Assembly (NCBI GenBank): GCA_963709155.1
Contig: CAVPVD010000003.1
Location: forward strand, 434,001 to 498,000
DNA length: 64,000 bases
Reading direction: 5' to 3'
Origin: Bog-159 sp963709155
GTDB taxonomy: Bacteria > Acidobacteriota > Terriglobia > Bryobacterales > Bryobacteraceae
Of the stretch, positions 41,921-50,950 are shown in pieces (position 1 is the first letter of the stretch; every line of letters starts with the position of its first letter). The notes beneath the pieces are model-generated. The model worked only from the letters and a program-made list of their open reading frames with translations. It made no database searches and was not told the origin of the DNA. A program made the translations under genes and the position numbers.

Positions 41921-43006
41921 GTGGCTGCACGTTGGTTGCAGGTGCGGCGTTTGATGCTGCGGCGGATCCGCTATAAAGTCACGCGGGGCGGCGTGCTGTT
42001 CACCGCGGCGGTGGTGCTGGTGGGCTTTGCGGCGGTGGCTTCGGCGAACAACCTGCTGTTCCTGATTCTGGCCACCATGCTCTCCACGCTGATGGTTTCA
42101 GGGCTGGTGAGCCGCCTGTGCCTGGCGGGGCTCGAGTTGGACTTCCTGGTGCCCGAGCACGTGTCGGCGGGCCGCACGATTCCGGCGAAGCTCTACGTGC
42201 GCAACGTCAAATTCTGGATGCCGTCGTTCTCCATCCACGTGGTGGGGGTGGAGCAGGGCGCGCCGCCGGTGCTGCAATCGCCGGTGTATTTCCCCGTGAT
42301 TCCGGGCGGCGCTACGCTCGAAGAGACCGTCCAAATCCGGTTCGCACGGCGCGGCGAGTACCGCCAGAATCACTTCGCGTTTCATACCCGCTTCCCGTTT
42401 GGTTTCCTGGAAAAGACCGCGCGCGTGGTGCTGCGGCGGGAGGTGATCGTTTATCCGTGCATCGACCCACAGGGCGGGTTCGAAGAGCTGTTGGCGGATC
42501 TGGCGGGCGAAATCGAAACACACTATCGCGGCCTCGGGCGGGACTTTTATCGCATCCGCCCCTACGAGGCATTCGAAAGCGCGCGGCATGTGGATTGGAA
42601 GGCCACCGCGCACACCGGCGATCTGCAAGTGCGCGAGTTCGCGCGCGACCAGGAGCAGAGTGTGGAGCTGTTTCTCGATCTGGAGACGCCCGAAGGTCTC
42701 GGCGAATGGTTCGAATACGCCGTGGATTGTTGCGCGTTCCTGGCGTGGCGGCTGTCGGACAAGTCCGTGGGGATTCACTTCCGGACCCAGGATTTCGACT
42801 TGCGGCTGCCGGAAGAAGGCGACATCTATGCCATTTTGAAGTACCTGGCGCTGGTGGCGAGCAAGCCGGGGAAGCCGCCGGAAGCGCCCGCGGACGAGAC
42901 CAGCTTTCCAATCGTGCTGACCGCGGCGCCAGGCAGGTTTGGCGATGCGGGATGGGTGGCGGCGCGGGTGATCGGTCCCGATAGCCTGGTAGACGCGAGC
43001 GAGTGA
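41921..43006 (+). CDS. DUF58-domain membrane protein
   Basis: An N-terminal helix pair (about residues 20-60) anchors the protein, followed by a beta-rich part. The DUF58 signature reads YRIRPYEAFESARHVDWKAT and HTGDLQVREFARD, and a von Willebrand-like SVELFLDLETP follows. DUF58 proteins usually accompany MoxR ATPases and transglutaminase-like genes in envelope-related operons, but none is adjacent here. Start is uncertain: GTG 41921 has GGGAGG ten bases upstream; TTG 41903 and ATG 41954 are alternatives. About 361 residues. Confidence 0.85.
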   Translation: MAARWLQVRRLMLRRIRYKVTRGGVLFTAAVVLVGFAAVASANNLLFLILATMLSTLMVSGLVSRLCLAGLELDFLVPEHVSAGRTIPAKLYVRNVKFWMPSFSIHVVGVEQGAPPVLQSPVYFPVIPGGATLEETVQIRFARRGEYRQNHFAFHTRFPFGFLEKTARVVLRREVIVYPCIDPQGGFEELLADLAGEIETHYRGLGRDFYRIRPYEAFESARHVDWKATAHTGDLQVREFARDQEQSVELFLDLETPEGLGEWFEYAVDCCAFLAWRLSDKSVGIHFRTQDFDLRLPEEGDIYAILKYLALVASKPGKPPEAPADETSFPIVLTAAPGRFGDAGWVAARVIGPDSLVDASE

Positions 43007-43022
43007 TATCCGGGCGGATCGA

Positions 43023-43898
43023 TCAATGCCGCGGGTGCGCGGCGTCCGCTTCCGAGATCACGGGGTTGCGCAGATCGCCCAGGCCTTCCACGCGGATGAC
43101 GACCTCGTCGCCGGGCAACAGCCAGCGCGGCGGCTGGCGCGCGAACCCTACACCCGAAGGCGTACCGGTAGCGATGACATCGCCAGGCTCCAGGGTGAAG
43201 ACGCTGGACAAGAACGCGATCAGCTCGGGGATCTTGAAGATCAGGTCGTTGGTATTGCTGTGCTGGAGCAATTCGCCATTGATGGTGGTGCTGATGTCGA
43301 GAGCGTGCGGGTCGGGAACCTCGTCGGCGGTGACGATAGCCGGTCCCATGGGCGCGAAGGTGTCGAAGGTTTTGCCGATCGTCCATTGCGAGGTTTGCAT
43401 CTGGAAATCGCGGGCGCTGACGTCGTTGAAATTCGTATAGCCAAAGACGTAGTCCTGCCAATGTTCGGCCGGAATATGGCGGCCGCGTTTGCCGATGACG
43501 ACGGCTAGTTCGGCCTCGTAATCGGGCTTGCTGGAATTCGCAGGCAGCACGATGGGCTCGCCGCACCCGATCGCCGCCGTGGGGAACTTGGAGAAGATGG
43601 TGGGCACTTTGGGGATCTCCATTTTGGATTCGAGGGCATGGGCGCGATAGTTCAGGCCCACGCAAATGATTTTGGGCGGGCGCTGCAGCGGGGCGCGCAG
43701 GGTGACGTCCGCGGCTTTGAAAATCTGGCCCCAGGGCGGATCGTAAAGCCATCGCTGGATGCGGTCGAGGGCATCGGCGCCGCCTGCCACGATGGACAGC
43801 AGGTCGGGGAATCCGGCGCCACGGAGGCTGACGATGTCGTCGCCGTTCAGGGCGCCCGGCTCGGGATGCGCTTCACGTTGGAAGGTTAACAGTCGCAT
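43023..43898 (-). CDS. Fumarylacetoacetate hydrolase family protein
   Basis: The 291-residue protein has the two-part FAH fold. The N-terminal part contains RLLTFQREAHPEPGAL. The catalytic C-terminal part contains ICVGLNYRAHALES, IFSKFPTAAIG, the metal ligands in YEAELAVVIGKRGRHI and FGYTNFNDVSARDFQ, and VIATGTPSGVG near the end. Family enzymes hydrolyse or decarboxylate acylpyruvates and related diketo acids in aromatic or sugar catabolism. No pathway partners are adjacent, so the substrate cannot be assigned. It is convergent with the DUF58 gene and divergent from the M1 peptidase. Confidence 0.92.
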   Translation of the reverse strand: MRLLTFQREAHPEPGALNGDDIVSLRGAGFPDLLSIVAGGADALDRIQRWLYDPPWGQIFKAADVTLRAPLQRPPKIICVGLNYRAHALESKMEIPKVPTIFSKFPTAAIGCGEPIVLPANSSKPDYEAELAVVIGKRGRHIPAEHWQDYVFGYTNFNDVSARDFQMQTSQWTIGKTFDTFAPMGPAIVTADEVPDPHALDISTTINGELLQHSNTNDLIFKIPELIAFLSSVFTLEPGDVIATGTPSGVGFARQPPRWLLPGDEVVIRVEGLGDLRNPVISEADAAHPRH

Positions 43899-43944
43899 GT
43901 GGGTGATTGTAACGCGCTAGTCCCGCTGCGGCGAACTGACGTTC

Positions 43945-43980
43945 GAGCCGGCTGCGGGCATGATTGCCCGCCCCTACAAG
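43945..43980. repeat. Palindromic repeat family A copy, short form
   Basis: GAGCCGGCTGCGGGCATGAT then TGCCCGCCCC. It lies in the gap between the FAH-family and M1-peptidase genes. Confidence 0.7.
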
Positions 43981-44002
43981 GCCGAGCGGGTACACTGGGA
44001 AT

Positions 44003-46390
44003 ATGCGGTGGGTCATTTGGGCAGGGGTGTGGCTGTGGCCGTGCCTCGCGCAGGGCGCGGTGAGCGCGGCGGATGTGGCGCGCGAGGTACGCGAAATCTC
44101 GCTCGATCCCGGGGAGTGTTATCGCGTGCGGGATTTGGCGCTGCCGCGAGACGAAATCCGTATCTTCCTCACCGATGGGTACCTGATTTTCGCCAAACCG
44201 GTCGCCGGCGTGCGCATGTCGGCCGTTTTCACCTCGAATGTGGAGGGCGGGGACGCGGAGGTGCTGGTTCTGCCTCCCAATCGCGGCGAGCGCCAGTCGC
44301 TGGCGTCGTACACCGGATCACCGAACCTGGACGAGCATTTCGTAGCCGCGGCGCTGATCTTCTCCGACGATACGTATGCCAAACTGAGCGCCCAGATTCA
44401 CCAGAATACGGCCAACAAGAAAGCTCCCGAGATGGGCGCAATGATGGCGGAGCATTGGACACCTGTCTTGCGCAACCTGGCCTCCAGCTTCCAGGCGCGG
44501 CTGGTGTGGGACGTGCTTTTGGGCGAGCCCCAAAGCCACGGCTTCCTGGCGGTCTCCATGAGCGGCAGGAAGCTGGGCAACTTCGACGTCTACTACGACC
44601 GCAGCGCGCGCGAACAGATCGTGATCGGCCAATTGAACACGCGCAATAACCTGCTCTTCTTCGATGTGTGGAGCAGCTTCGTGGCGCGCTCTTTTCGCGA
44701 GCGGGACGTCGCGCCGGGCCTGACGCTGGACGATTTCCGTATCGATGCTACCCTGAAGCCCGACCTGAGCCTGGACGTGGTGACGCGGGTGAAAGTGAAA
44801 CCCGGCGGCGTGGCGCTGCCGGTGATGGCGTTCGATATCGCGCAACCCATGCGGGTTTCCGCGGCGCTGGTGGATGGCAAGCCCGCCGAAGTGCTGCAGC
44901 GTGACTCCATCCGCGCGGACCTGCTGCGCAACGTGGGCAACGAGATGTTCCTGGTGGTGCCACCGGCGCCGCTCGAGCCCGGCAAGGAATACGAGCTGGA
45001 ATTCCGGCACGCCGGCAAAGTGATCTTCGACGCCGGCAATCGGGTCTATTACGTGGGCGCGCGGGCCAACTGGTTTCCCAACATTGGGCTGCAATTCGCG
45101 AAATACGACCTGACGTTCCACTATCCCAAGGACCTGGACCTGGTGACGGCCGGCGAAATGGTCGAGGAGCACGACGAAGGCGATTTGCGGGTTACGCGCC
45201 GCCGGACCAGCGCGCCGATCCGCATGGCCGGTTTCAACCTGGGGCAATACGAGCGGGTGCGGCTGAAGCGTAGCGGCTATACGCTGGAAGTCTGCGCCAA
45301 CCGCGCGATCGAAACGGCGCTGGAAGGGGCCAATCAAACGCAAGCGGTGGAAACGCCGGCGGGGCCGCGGGCGACCCGCGAGCCGGAGATCCTGATCCTG
45401 CCGCCGGAGCTGGCGCCGGATCCCGAGGCGCGCTTGCAGGAAATCGCCTCCGAGATTGCGTCCATGCTGGAATTCATGGCGGCGCGCTTCGGACCTCCGG
45501 CCCTACCCACGCTGATGGTGGCCCCGGTGCCGGGCCGGTTTGGGCAGGGTTTTCCCGGTTTGATCTACCTTTCCACGATGTCGTACCTGGCCCCGCAAAC
45601 GAAGGCGATTCGCTCGCTCGACGCGCACGGCCGGCTGTTCTTCTCGGACATCCTGCAGGCGCACGAGACGGCCCACCAATGGTGGGGCAACGTGGTGACA
45701 TCGGCCGGTTATCACGACGAGTGGCTTATGGAAGCCTTGGCGGACTACTCCGCGCTGCTCTATCTGGAAAACAAGAACGGCTCACAGCCGGTGGCCCTGC
45801 AACTGGATTCCTACAAAGCCAACCTCCTGCAGATGGTGAACGGCAAGACCGTGGAATCCACCGGGCCGATCGTGCTAGGGGTGCGGCTGGAGAATTCACA
45901 GACGCCGGCCGCCTATTACAACATCACCTACGGCAAGGGATCGTGGATCATGCACATGCTGCGCCGGCGCATGGGCGACGAACGTTTTCTGGCGATGTTG
46001 GCGGATTTGCGTAAGGAATACGAGCGCAAGCCCCTTTCGACGGAAGAATTCCGGATGCTCGCCGCGCGGTTTCTGCCGGCCCAGTCGGCCGATCCGCAAC
46101 TGGAGAACTTCTTCGATCAGTGGGTCTACGGCACCGGCATCCCATTGCTGAAGCTGAATTATACGGTGAAGGGGAAGGGCGCCGCGCTGCGCCTGAACGG
46201 CACGATTACGCAGAGCGATGTGCCCGGCGACTTCAGCGTGCTGGCGCCGGTGGAGATCCAGTTGGCGCATGGCAAGACTCTGACGCATTGGGTGCAGACG
46301 GCCGACGGCGCTGCGACCTTCAGCCTGGCGCTTCCGTCGGCGCCGGTGAAGGTGCAACTGGATCCGAACTTCAGCCTGCTGCGGAGGTAG
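44003..46390 (+). CDS. M1-family metallopeptidase, exported
   Basis: ATG 44003 gives a signal peptide (MRWVIWAGVWLWPCLAQG). Residues about 20-450 are a poorly conserved beta-rich N-terminal region. The gluzincin site is HETAHQWWGN (His554, Glu555, His558) with the third ligand Glu577 in EWLMEALADY, exactly 18 residues after the second His. The usual GAMEN exopeptidase motif is not visible; GFPGLIYLSTMSYL stands in its place, so aminopeptidase specificity is uncertain. The 795-residue protein ends with a beta-domain (KVQLDPNFSLLRR). Peptide degradation in the periplasm is likely. Confidence 0.9.
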   Translation: MRWVIWAGVWLWPCLAQGAVSAADVAREVREISLDPGECYRVRDLALPRDEIRIFLTDGYLIFAKPVAGVRMSAVFTSNVEGGDAEVLVLPPNRGERQSLASYTGSPNLDEHFVAAALIFSDDTYAKLSAQIHQNTANKKAPEMGAMMAEHWTPVLRNLASSFQARLVWDVLLGEPQSHGFLAVSMSGRKLGNFDVYYDRSAREQIVIGQLNTRNNLLFFDVWSSFVARSFRERDVAPGLTLDDFRIDATLKPDLSLDVVTRVKVKPGGVALPVMAFDIAQPMRVSAALVDGKPAEVLQRDSIRADLLRNVGNEMFLVVPPAPLEPGKEYELEFRHAGKVIFDAGNRVYYVGARANWFPNIGLQFAKYDLTFHYPKDLDLVTAGEMVEEHDEGDLRVTRRRTSAPIRMAGFNLGQYERVRLKRSGYTLEVCANRAIETALEGANQTQAVETPAGPRATREPEILILPPELAPDPEARLQEIASEIASMLEFMAARFGPPALPTLMVAPVPGRFGQGFPGLIYLSTMSYLAPQTKAIRSLDAHGRLFFSDILQAHETAHQWWGNVVTSAGYHDEWLMEALADYSALLYLENKNGSQPVALQLDSYKANLLQMVNGKTVESTGPIVLGVRLENSQTPAAYYNITYGKGSWIMHMLRRRMGDERFLAMLADLRKEYERKPLSTEEFRMLAARFLPAQSADPQLENFFDQWVYGTGIPLLKLNYTVKGKGAALRLNGTITQSDVPGDFSVLAPVEIQLAHGKTLTHWVQTADGAATFSLALPSAPVKVQLDPNFSLLRR

Positions 46391-46442
46391 GCAACGGCGG
46401 GGAACTGTTATACTGATCCGAAGGTCCATTGCGGGGCACCCC

Positions 46443-48617
46443 ATGTTCGGGACAAAGTGCGGTTTCGTCGCGATTTCACTCTTTGCCGGAGCGTGTGCCG
46501 CGCAGCAGGATGCGGTTGCAGAGCGCCAGGCCTACGACGCCAAAGTGCGCGCGACTTACAATTTCCACTTCGGACCCGACAAGATCTCTACGCCCGGCAA
46601 TGCCAGCGTCGAAGGCGGCGGTTTCCTTCAGCCGGATGCCTTTCTGACGGCCTCTTACTGCGGGCGCTGCCACCAGGAAGCCTATAGCCAGTGGCGCCAG
46701 GCGCTGCACTCCAATTCGTTCCGGACGCCGTTTTATCGCACCAGTGTGAACATTCTGCCGCGCACCAAAGGGATCGAGTTCACACGGCACTGCGATAGCT
46801 GCCATAACCCGATCGGCGTTCTCTCTGGCGCGTTGACGCAGGATTCCCAGGTGGATCGCAGCTTCGACGAGGACGGCATCACTTGCACGACTTGTCACTC
46901 GATTCTAAAGGTGCCGTCCACGAACGGCAATGGCGGGTTCGTGATGGGCGTGCCCTCCGCCATGGTGGATGAAGACGGCAACCGGATCCCCGGGATGGTG
47001 CCCGATGAAGAGATCCGAAAGCATCCGGAGCGGCACTCGACGGCGGTGATGAAGCAGTTCTACCGGACCCCGGAATTCTGCGCGGCATGCCATAAGGCCA
47101 ACCTTCCGGATACGTTGAACGACTATAAGTTCATCCGCGCCTTTACCACATACGACGAGTGGCAGAACTCGAAGTTTTCGCAGCGGAATCCGCTGACGTT
47201 TTACACCACGGGATTCACCACCTGCCAGGATTGTCACATGGCGCGCGCGCAACTGAAGCTGGAAGACCAGGGCGCGAAGCACGGCACGCTGGCCTCGCAT
47301 CGCTGGCCGGCAGGCAACACGGCAGTCCCCTTCTACTATGGCTTTGACGAGCAATTACAAAAGACTATCGAGTTCCTGAAGTCGGGAATGTATCTGAACG
47401 TGGATCTGTTCGGAGTGAAAACGGCCCGCGGAGACATGGTGGCGCCGCTCGGTTCGGCGGCTCTCGATCTCGCGCCCAACGATACCGTCCAGGTGATGGT
47501 GGTGATTCAGAATAAAAATATCGGTCACTCGCTGGTGCCCGAAGTGCGCGACCTGTACGAACCGTGGGTGGAGTTCGTGGCCCAGGACGCCGGCGGCAAG
47601 GAGATCTATCACAGCGGCTTCCTGAAGCCCGACGGATCCGTCGATGAACGGGCGCACAGCTTCACCAACAAGCCCGTGAACATGGACGGCGAATTCGTGG
47701 ACAACCATAAGGTCTGGACTATTCACTCGGTGGCTTATGACAACACCATCCAGTCGGGACGTTCCGCGCTGGTGCGCTATGAGTTCCAGATTCCCGCCGG
47801 CGCGAAGGGTCCACTCACGATAACGGCTCGCGTGAACTATCGCCATCTGCGCCAGAGTTATCTGAATAACGTCCTGGGAAAAGACCATCCCGCCTATCCG
47901 GTAATCGAACTGGCCTCCCGCACGCGCGTTCTGAATATCGGCGACAATCCCGCCGCGCCTCACGATCCCAAGGATAACCCCGACTGGATGCGCTGGAATA
48001 ACCTGGGCATCGCCTATCTGGACCAACTGCAATACGCGGACGCCATGCATGCCTTCGCGCAGGTGGTGAAGCTGCGGCCGGATTATGCGGACGGCCATAT
48101 CAATATCGGACTGACTTATATCGAGTGGGAAAAGTATTCCGCGGCGCGCAGCGATCTCGAACAAGCGCTGGCGCTGAGCCCGAACAACGCGCGCGCGCTC
48201 TACTATCTGGCCCTGGTGGAACGGCGGGAGGGACATTACGACGAGGAAGTGGCCGACTTCGAGAGAGTGGTGATCCAGTATCCGCAGGCCCGCGATCCGC
48301 GGCGCGAGCTGGGTATCGCCTACTACCAGAGACACAATTACGACGCAGCCGTGGAACAATTCGAAGCCTTACAGAAGATCGACCCCGACGACCTGGCAGC
48401 GCATTACAACCTGGCCGTTCTATATCGCCGTATGGGAATGAAAGACAAAGCCGCCGAACAAGCGGCATTATTCGCGACCAAACAGGTGGATCCCGGCGCC
48501 CCGACTTACTCGCTTGAGTTCCTGCGGAAGCACCCCGAGATATCGACCGAAAGCGTGCCCTGGCATATTCACACGGACATCCCCCCGGCGGCGGCTGTCT
48601 CAAACGGAGGACAGTAA
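46443..48617 (+). CDS. Exported five-heme cytochrome c with C-terminal TPR domain
   Basis: A signal peptide (GFVAISLFAGACAAQQ) precedes five CxxCH heme sites: CGRCH (Cys73), CDSCH (117), CTTCH (148), CAACH (213) and CQDCH (261). The layout resembles cytochrome c554/multiheme doxx-type proteins. Residues about 310-490 form a beta-rich region (VQVMVVIQNKNIGHSLVPEV), and the last ~200 are TPR units (AYLDQLQYADAMHAFAQVVK, SAARSDLEQALALSPNNARA). It is probably periplasmic electron transfer. The TAATG overlap with the FG-GAP gene indicates coupled translation. Confidence 0.9.
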   Translation: MFGTKCGFVAISLFAGACAAQQDAVAERQAYDAKVRATYNFHFGPDKISTPGNASVEGGGFLQPDAFLTASYCGRCHQEAYSQWRQALHSNSFRTPFYRTSVNILPRTKGIEFTRHCDSCHNPIGVLSGALTQDSQVDRSFDEDGITCTTCHSILKVPSTNGNGGFVMGVPSAMVDEDGNRIPGMVPDEEIRKHPERHSTAVMKQFYRTPEFCAACHKANLPDTLNDYKFIRAFTTYDEWQNSKFSQRNPLTFYTTGFTTCQDCHMARAQLKLEDQGAKHGTLASHRWPAGNTAVPFYYGFDEQLQKTIEFLKSGMYLNVDLFGVKTARGDMVAPLGSAALDLAPNDTVQVMVVIQNKNIGHSLVPEVRDLYEPWVEFVAQDAGGKEIYHSGFLKPDGSVDERAHSFTNKPVNMDGEFVDNHKVWTIHSVAYDNTIQSGRSALVRYEFQIPAGAKGPLTITARVNYRHLRQSYLNNVLGKDHPAYPVIELASRTRVLNIGDNPAAPHDPKDNPDWMRWNNLGIAYLDQLQYADAMHAFAQVVKLRPDYADGHINIGLTYIEWEKYSAARSDLEQALALSPNNARALYYLALVERREGHYDEEVADFERVVIQYPQARDPRRELGIAYYQRHNYDAAVEQFEALQKIDPDDLAAHYNLAVLYRRMGMKDKAAEQAALFATKQVDPGAPTYSLEFLRKHPEISTESVPWHIHTDIPPAAAVSNGGQ

Positions 48618-50470
48618 TGCGCGCATCGCGACGGCGTTTCATCCAGTCGCTGAGCCGTTCCGCCCTGGTGCTTCCCTTCGCCGACCTGATGACGATGGGA
48701 CAGAAACTGCCCGGACCTATCGAGCGCAGTTACGATGCCAAGTCCATGCCGGCGCCTAAGGGTCCAAAGTCGCCTATTGAGGGTACGCCGCTCGGGTTGA
48801 GCTTCGTAGACGTGGTGAAAGAAGCGGGGCTGGCCGTGAAGACTATCTACGGCGGCGAGGGCACTAACAAATATCTTCTGGAGACCACCGGCTGTGGCCT
48901 GGCTTTCTACGATTACGACAACGATGGCTGGCTGGATGTCTTCCTGGTAAACGGTTGGCGGCTGGAGGGTTTCCCGGAAGGCAAAGAACCGCGCTGCCAT
49001 CTGTTCAAGAACAATCGCGACGGGACCTTCACCGACGTGACCAAAGGGTCGGGCCTCGAGCATCGCACGGGATGGGGACAGGCGTGCTGCGTCGGCGACT
49101 ACAATAACGACGGCCATGACGATCTTTTCGTCACTTACTACGGCCAGAACGCGCTCTATCGCAACAACGGAAACGGCACGTTCACGGATGTGACCAAGGC
49201 GGCGGGGTTGGAACAGCCCGGTCCCAAAATACGGTGGAACACCGGCTGCACATTCGTGGACTACGACAAGGACGGCCATCTTGACCTGTTCGTGGCTAAC
49301 TATGTCGATTTCGATTTGAAGACCGCGCCGCCGCCGGAAGCCGGCCCCTGCACTTACAAAGGGCTGTTGGTGGCCTGCGGGCCGCCCGGATTGCGCGGCG
49401 GCAAGAACATCCTGTATCACAACAACGGCGACGGCACGTTTAGCGACGTCAGCGAAAAGGCGGGCATGTGGAAGACGCAGGGCACTTATGGGTTGAGCGT
49501 GGCGGCGTCGGATCTGGATAACGACGGCTGGCCCGACATCTACGTGGCCAACGATTCCTCCACGGCGACACTGTATCAGAATCAGAAGGACGGCACGTTT
49601 AAAGACATCGCGATTGAATCGGGCGCGGCGCTCTCTCCGGAAGGCAAACCGCAGGCCGGCATGGGAGTCTCGATCGGCGATTACAATCGCGACGGCAACC
49701 TGGACGTGGTGAAGACAAATTTCGCGGGCGACACCGATTCGCTGTATACGAACCTGGGAGACGCGAACTTCGAGGACCGCACTTATCCGAGCGGACTGGG
49801 TGTGAACACGCGTCTGCTGGGATGGGGCGTGGGCTTCTTCGATATGGATAACGACGGCTGGCTCGACGTCCTGATGTCGAATGGGCACGTCTATCCGGAG
49901 GTGGATAAGTCCAACGCGGATTTGAAATACGCCGAACATAAGTATCTGTATCGCAACTTACAAAACGGGCGCTTCGAAGAGGTCACCGACAAAGGCGGCC
50001 CGGGGATCCTGGAGAACGCTCCGGCGCGCGGGTGCGCCTTCGGCGACTATGACAACGATGGCGATCTGGACGTCGCCGTAAACTGCGTCAACGCCATTCC
50101 GCAGCTCTTGCGGTGCGATTCGACGCTCAACCGCAACTGGATCAAGATCAAGCTTTCCGGCGTGAAGTCCAATCGCAGCGGCATCGGCAGTCGGGTCACA
50201 GTGGTGGCCAAGACCAAGCCTGATGCGCCCAAACCGCTGGCCCAAATGGACGAACTGCGCAGCGGCGGCAGTTACTTTTCGCAGAACGATCTGCGCATGC
50301 ACTTCGGGCTGGATCAGGCCACCAAAGTGGACATGGTCGAAATCAAGTGGCTCAGCGGGCAAGTGGATCAACTGAAGGACCTGGACGTGAACCGGCTGTA
50401 TGTCATCGAAGAAGGCGGCAAGATCCTGAAGAGCGAAGTGCTGAAGCCGGCCGCCAAGCGGGGCGCCTGA
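48617..50470 (+). CDS. FG-GAP/VCBS-repeat protein with ASPIC/UnbV domain (CRTAC1-like), Tat-type leader
   Basis: The N-terminus MRASRRRFIQSLSRSALVLP has a twin-arginine-like motif. Residues about 55-480 carry seven calcium-type FG-GAP motifs (DYDNDGWLDVFLVN, DYNNDGHDDLFV, DYDKDGHLDLFV, DLDNDGWPDIYV, DYNRDGNLDVV, DMDNDGWLDVLM, DYDNDGDLDVAV), expected to form a beta-propeller. The last ~110 residues are the ASPIC/UnbV domain (NWIKIKLSGVKSNRSGIGSR, FGLDQATKVDMVEIKWLSGQ). It is translationally coupled to the heme protein. The function of the family in bacteria is not established; surface binding is likely. Confidence 0.92.
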   Translation: MRASRRRFIQSLSRSALVLPFADLMTMGQKLPGPIERSYDAKSMPAPKGPKSPIEGTPLGLSFVDVVKEAGLAVKTIYGGEGTNKYLLETTGCGLAFYDYDNDGWLDVFLVNGWRLEGFPEGKEPRCHLFKNNRDGTFTDVTKGSGLEHRTGWGQACCVGDYNNDGHDDLFVTYYGQNALYRNNGNGTFTDVTKAAGLEQPGPKIRWNTGCTFVDYDKDGHLDLFVANYVDFDLKTAPPPEAGPCTYKGLLVACGPPGLRGGKNILYHNNGDGTFSDVSEKAGMWKTQGTYGLSVAASDLDNDGWPDIYVANDSSTATLYQNQKDGTFKDIAIESGAALSPEGKPQAGMGVSIGDYNRDGNLDVVKTNFAGDTDSLYTNLGDANFEDRTYPSGLGVNTRLLGWGVGFFDMDNDGWLDVLMSNGHVYPEVDKSNADLKYAEHKYLYRNLQNGRFEEVTDKGGPGILENAPARGCAFGDYDNDGDLDVAVNCVNAIPQLLRCDSTLNRNWIKIKLSGVKSNRSGIGSRVTVVAKTKPDAPKPLAQMDELRSGGSYFSQNDLRMHFGLDQATKVDMVEIKWLSGQVDQLKDLDVNRLYVIEEGGKILKSEVLKPAAKRGA

Positions 50471-50940
50471 TGCGCGGCAGACTGGTGAGCCTGTTCCTGC
50501 TTCCGGTTTGCTTGGCGTCGATCGCCGCCGCTGCGGAAAACTGCCCTTGGCTGAACGCGGCCACAGCCGGCGGGGTTCTGGGCGGTCCCGCCGCGATGAC
50601 CGTGACGCCGTCAAAAACCGACGGCGACGCCACATGCAGCTTTGTCCGGCAAAACGGATCCCGGACATTCGAACTACGCATCGAGGTGGAGACGATGCGC
50701 TCCCCCGCCGAGGATTTCGGGGCATACAAGGCGCGCTGCCATTCTGCCGGCGTCCCGCTGAAGGCCATCGGCAACGAAGCATTCGCCTGCAGCGGTGCGC
50801 GCGCCGAGCAGGTGATTGGCAGGGTGCGCGAGCGGGCTTTCGCGATCGGAATCAGCGTCAATGGCGGTCCCGCGCAGGCGGACAGCTTTCGCGAGAAGGC
50901 CCGGCAGGTGGCGGAACAGGTTGCCGGAATCCTGTTCTGA
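50470..50940 (+). CDS. Small secreted protein, unknown
   Basis: The start at ATG 50470 overlaps the FG-GAP stop by one base (TGATG). The signal peptide (MRGRLVSLFLLPVCLASIAA) releases about 135 residues with four Cys (ENCPWL, TCSFV, ARCHS, FACSG) likely in two disulfides, and alternating beta/alpha segments. The pattern CPWL...ATAGGVLGG...CSFVRQ resembles DUF3558-like lipoprotein folds, but I am not confident. As third gene of the cytochrome/FG-GAP operon it probably shares their location. Confidence 0.75.
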   Translation: MRGRLVSLFLLPVCLASIAAAAENCPWLNAATAGGVLGGPAAMTVTPSKTDGDATCSFVRQNGSRTFELRIEVETMRSPAEDFGAYKARCHSAGVPLKAIGNEAFACSGARAEQVIGRVRERAFAIGISVNGGPAQADSFREKARQVAEQVAGILF

Positions 50941-50950
50941 ATTAACCGCT

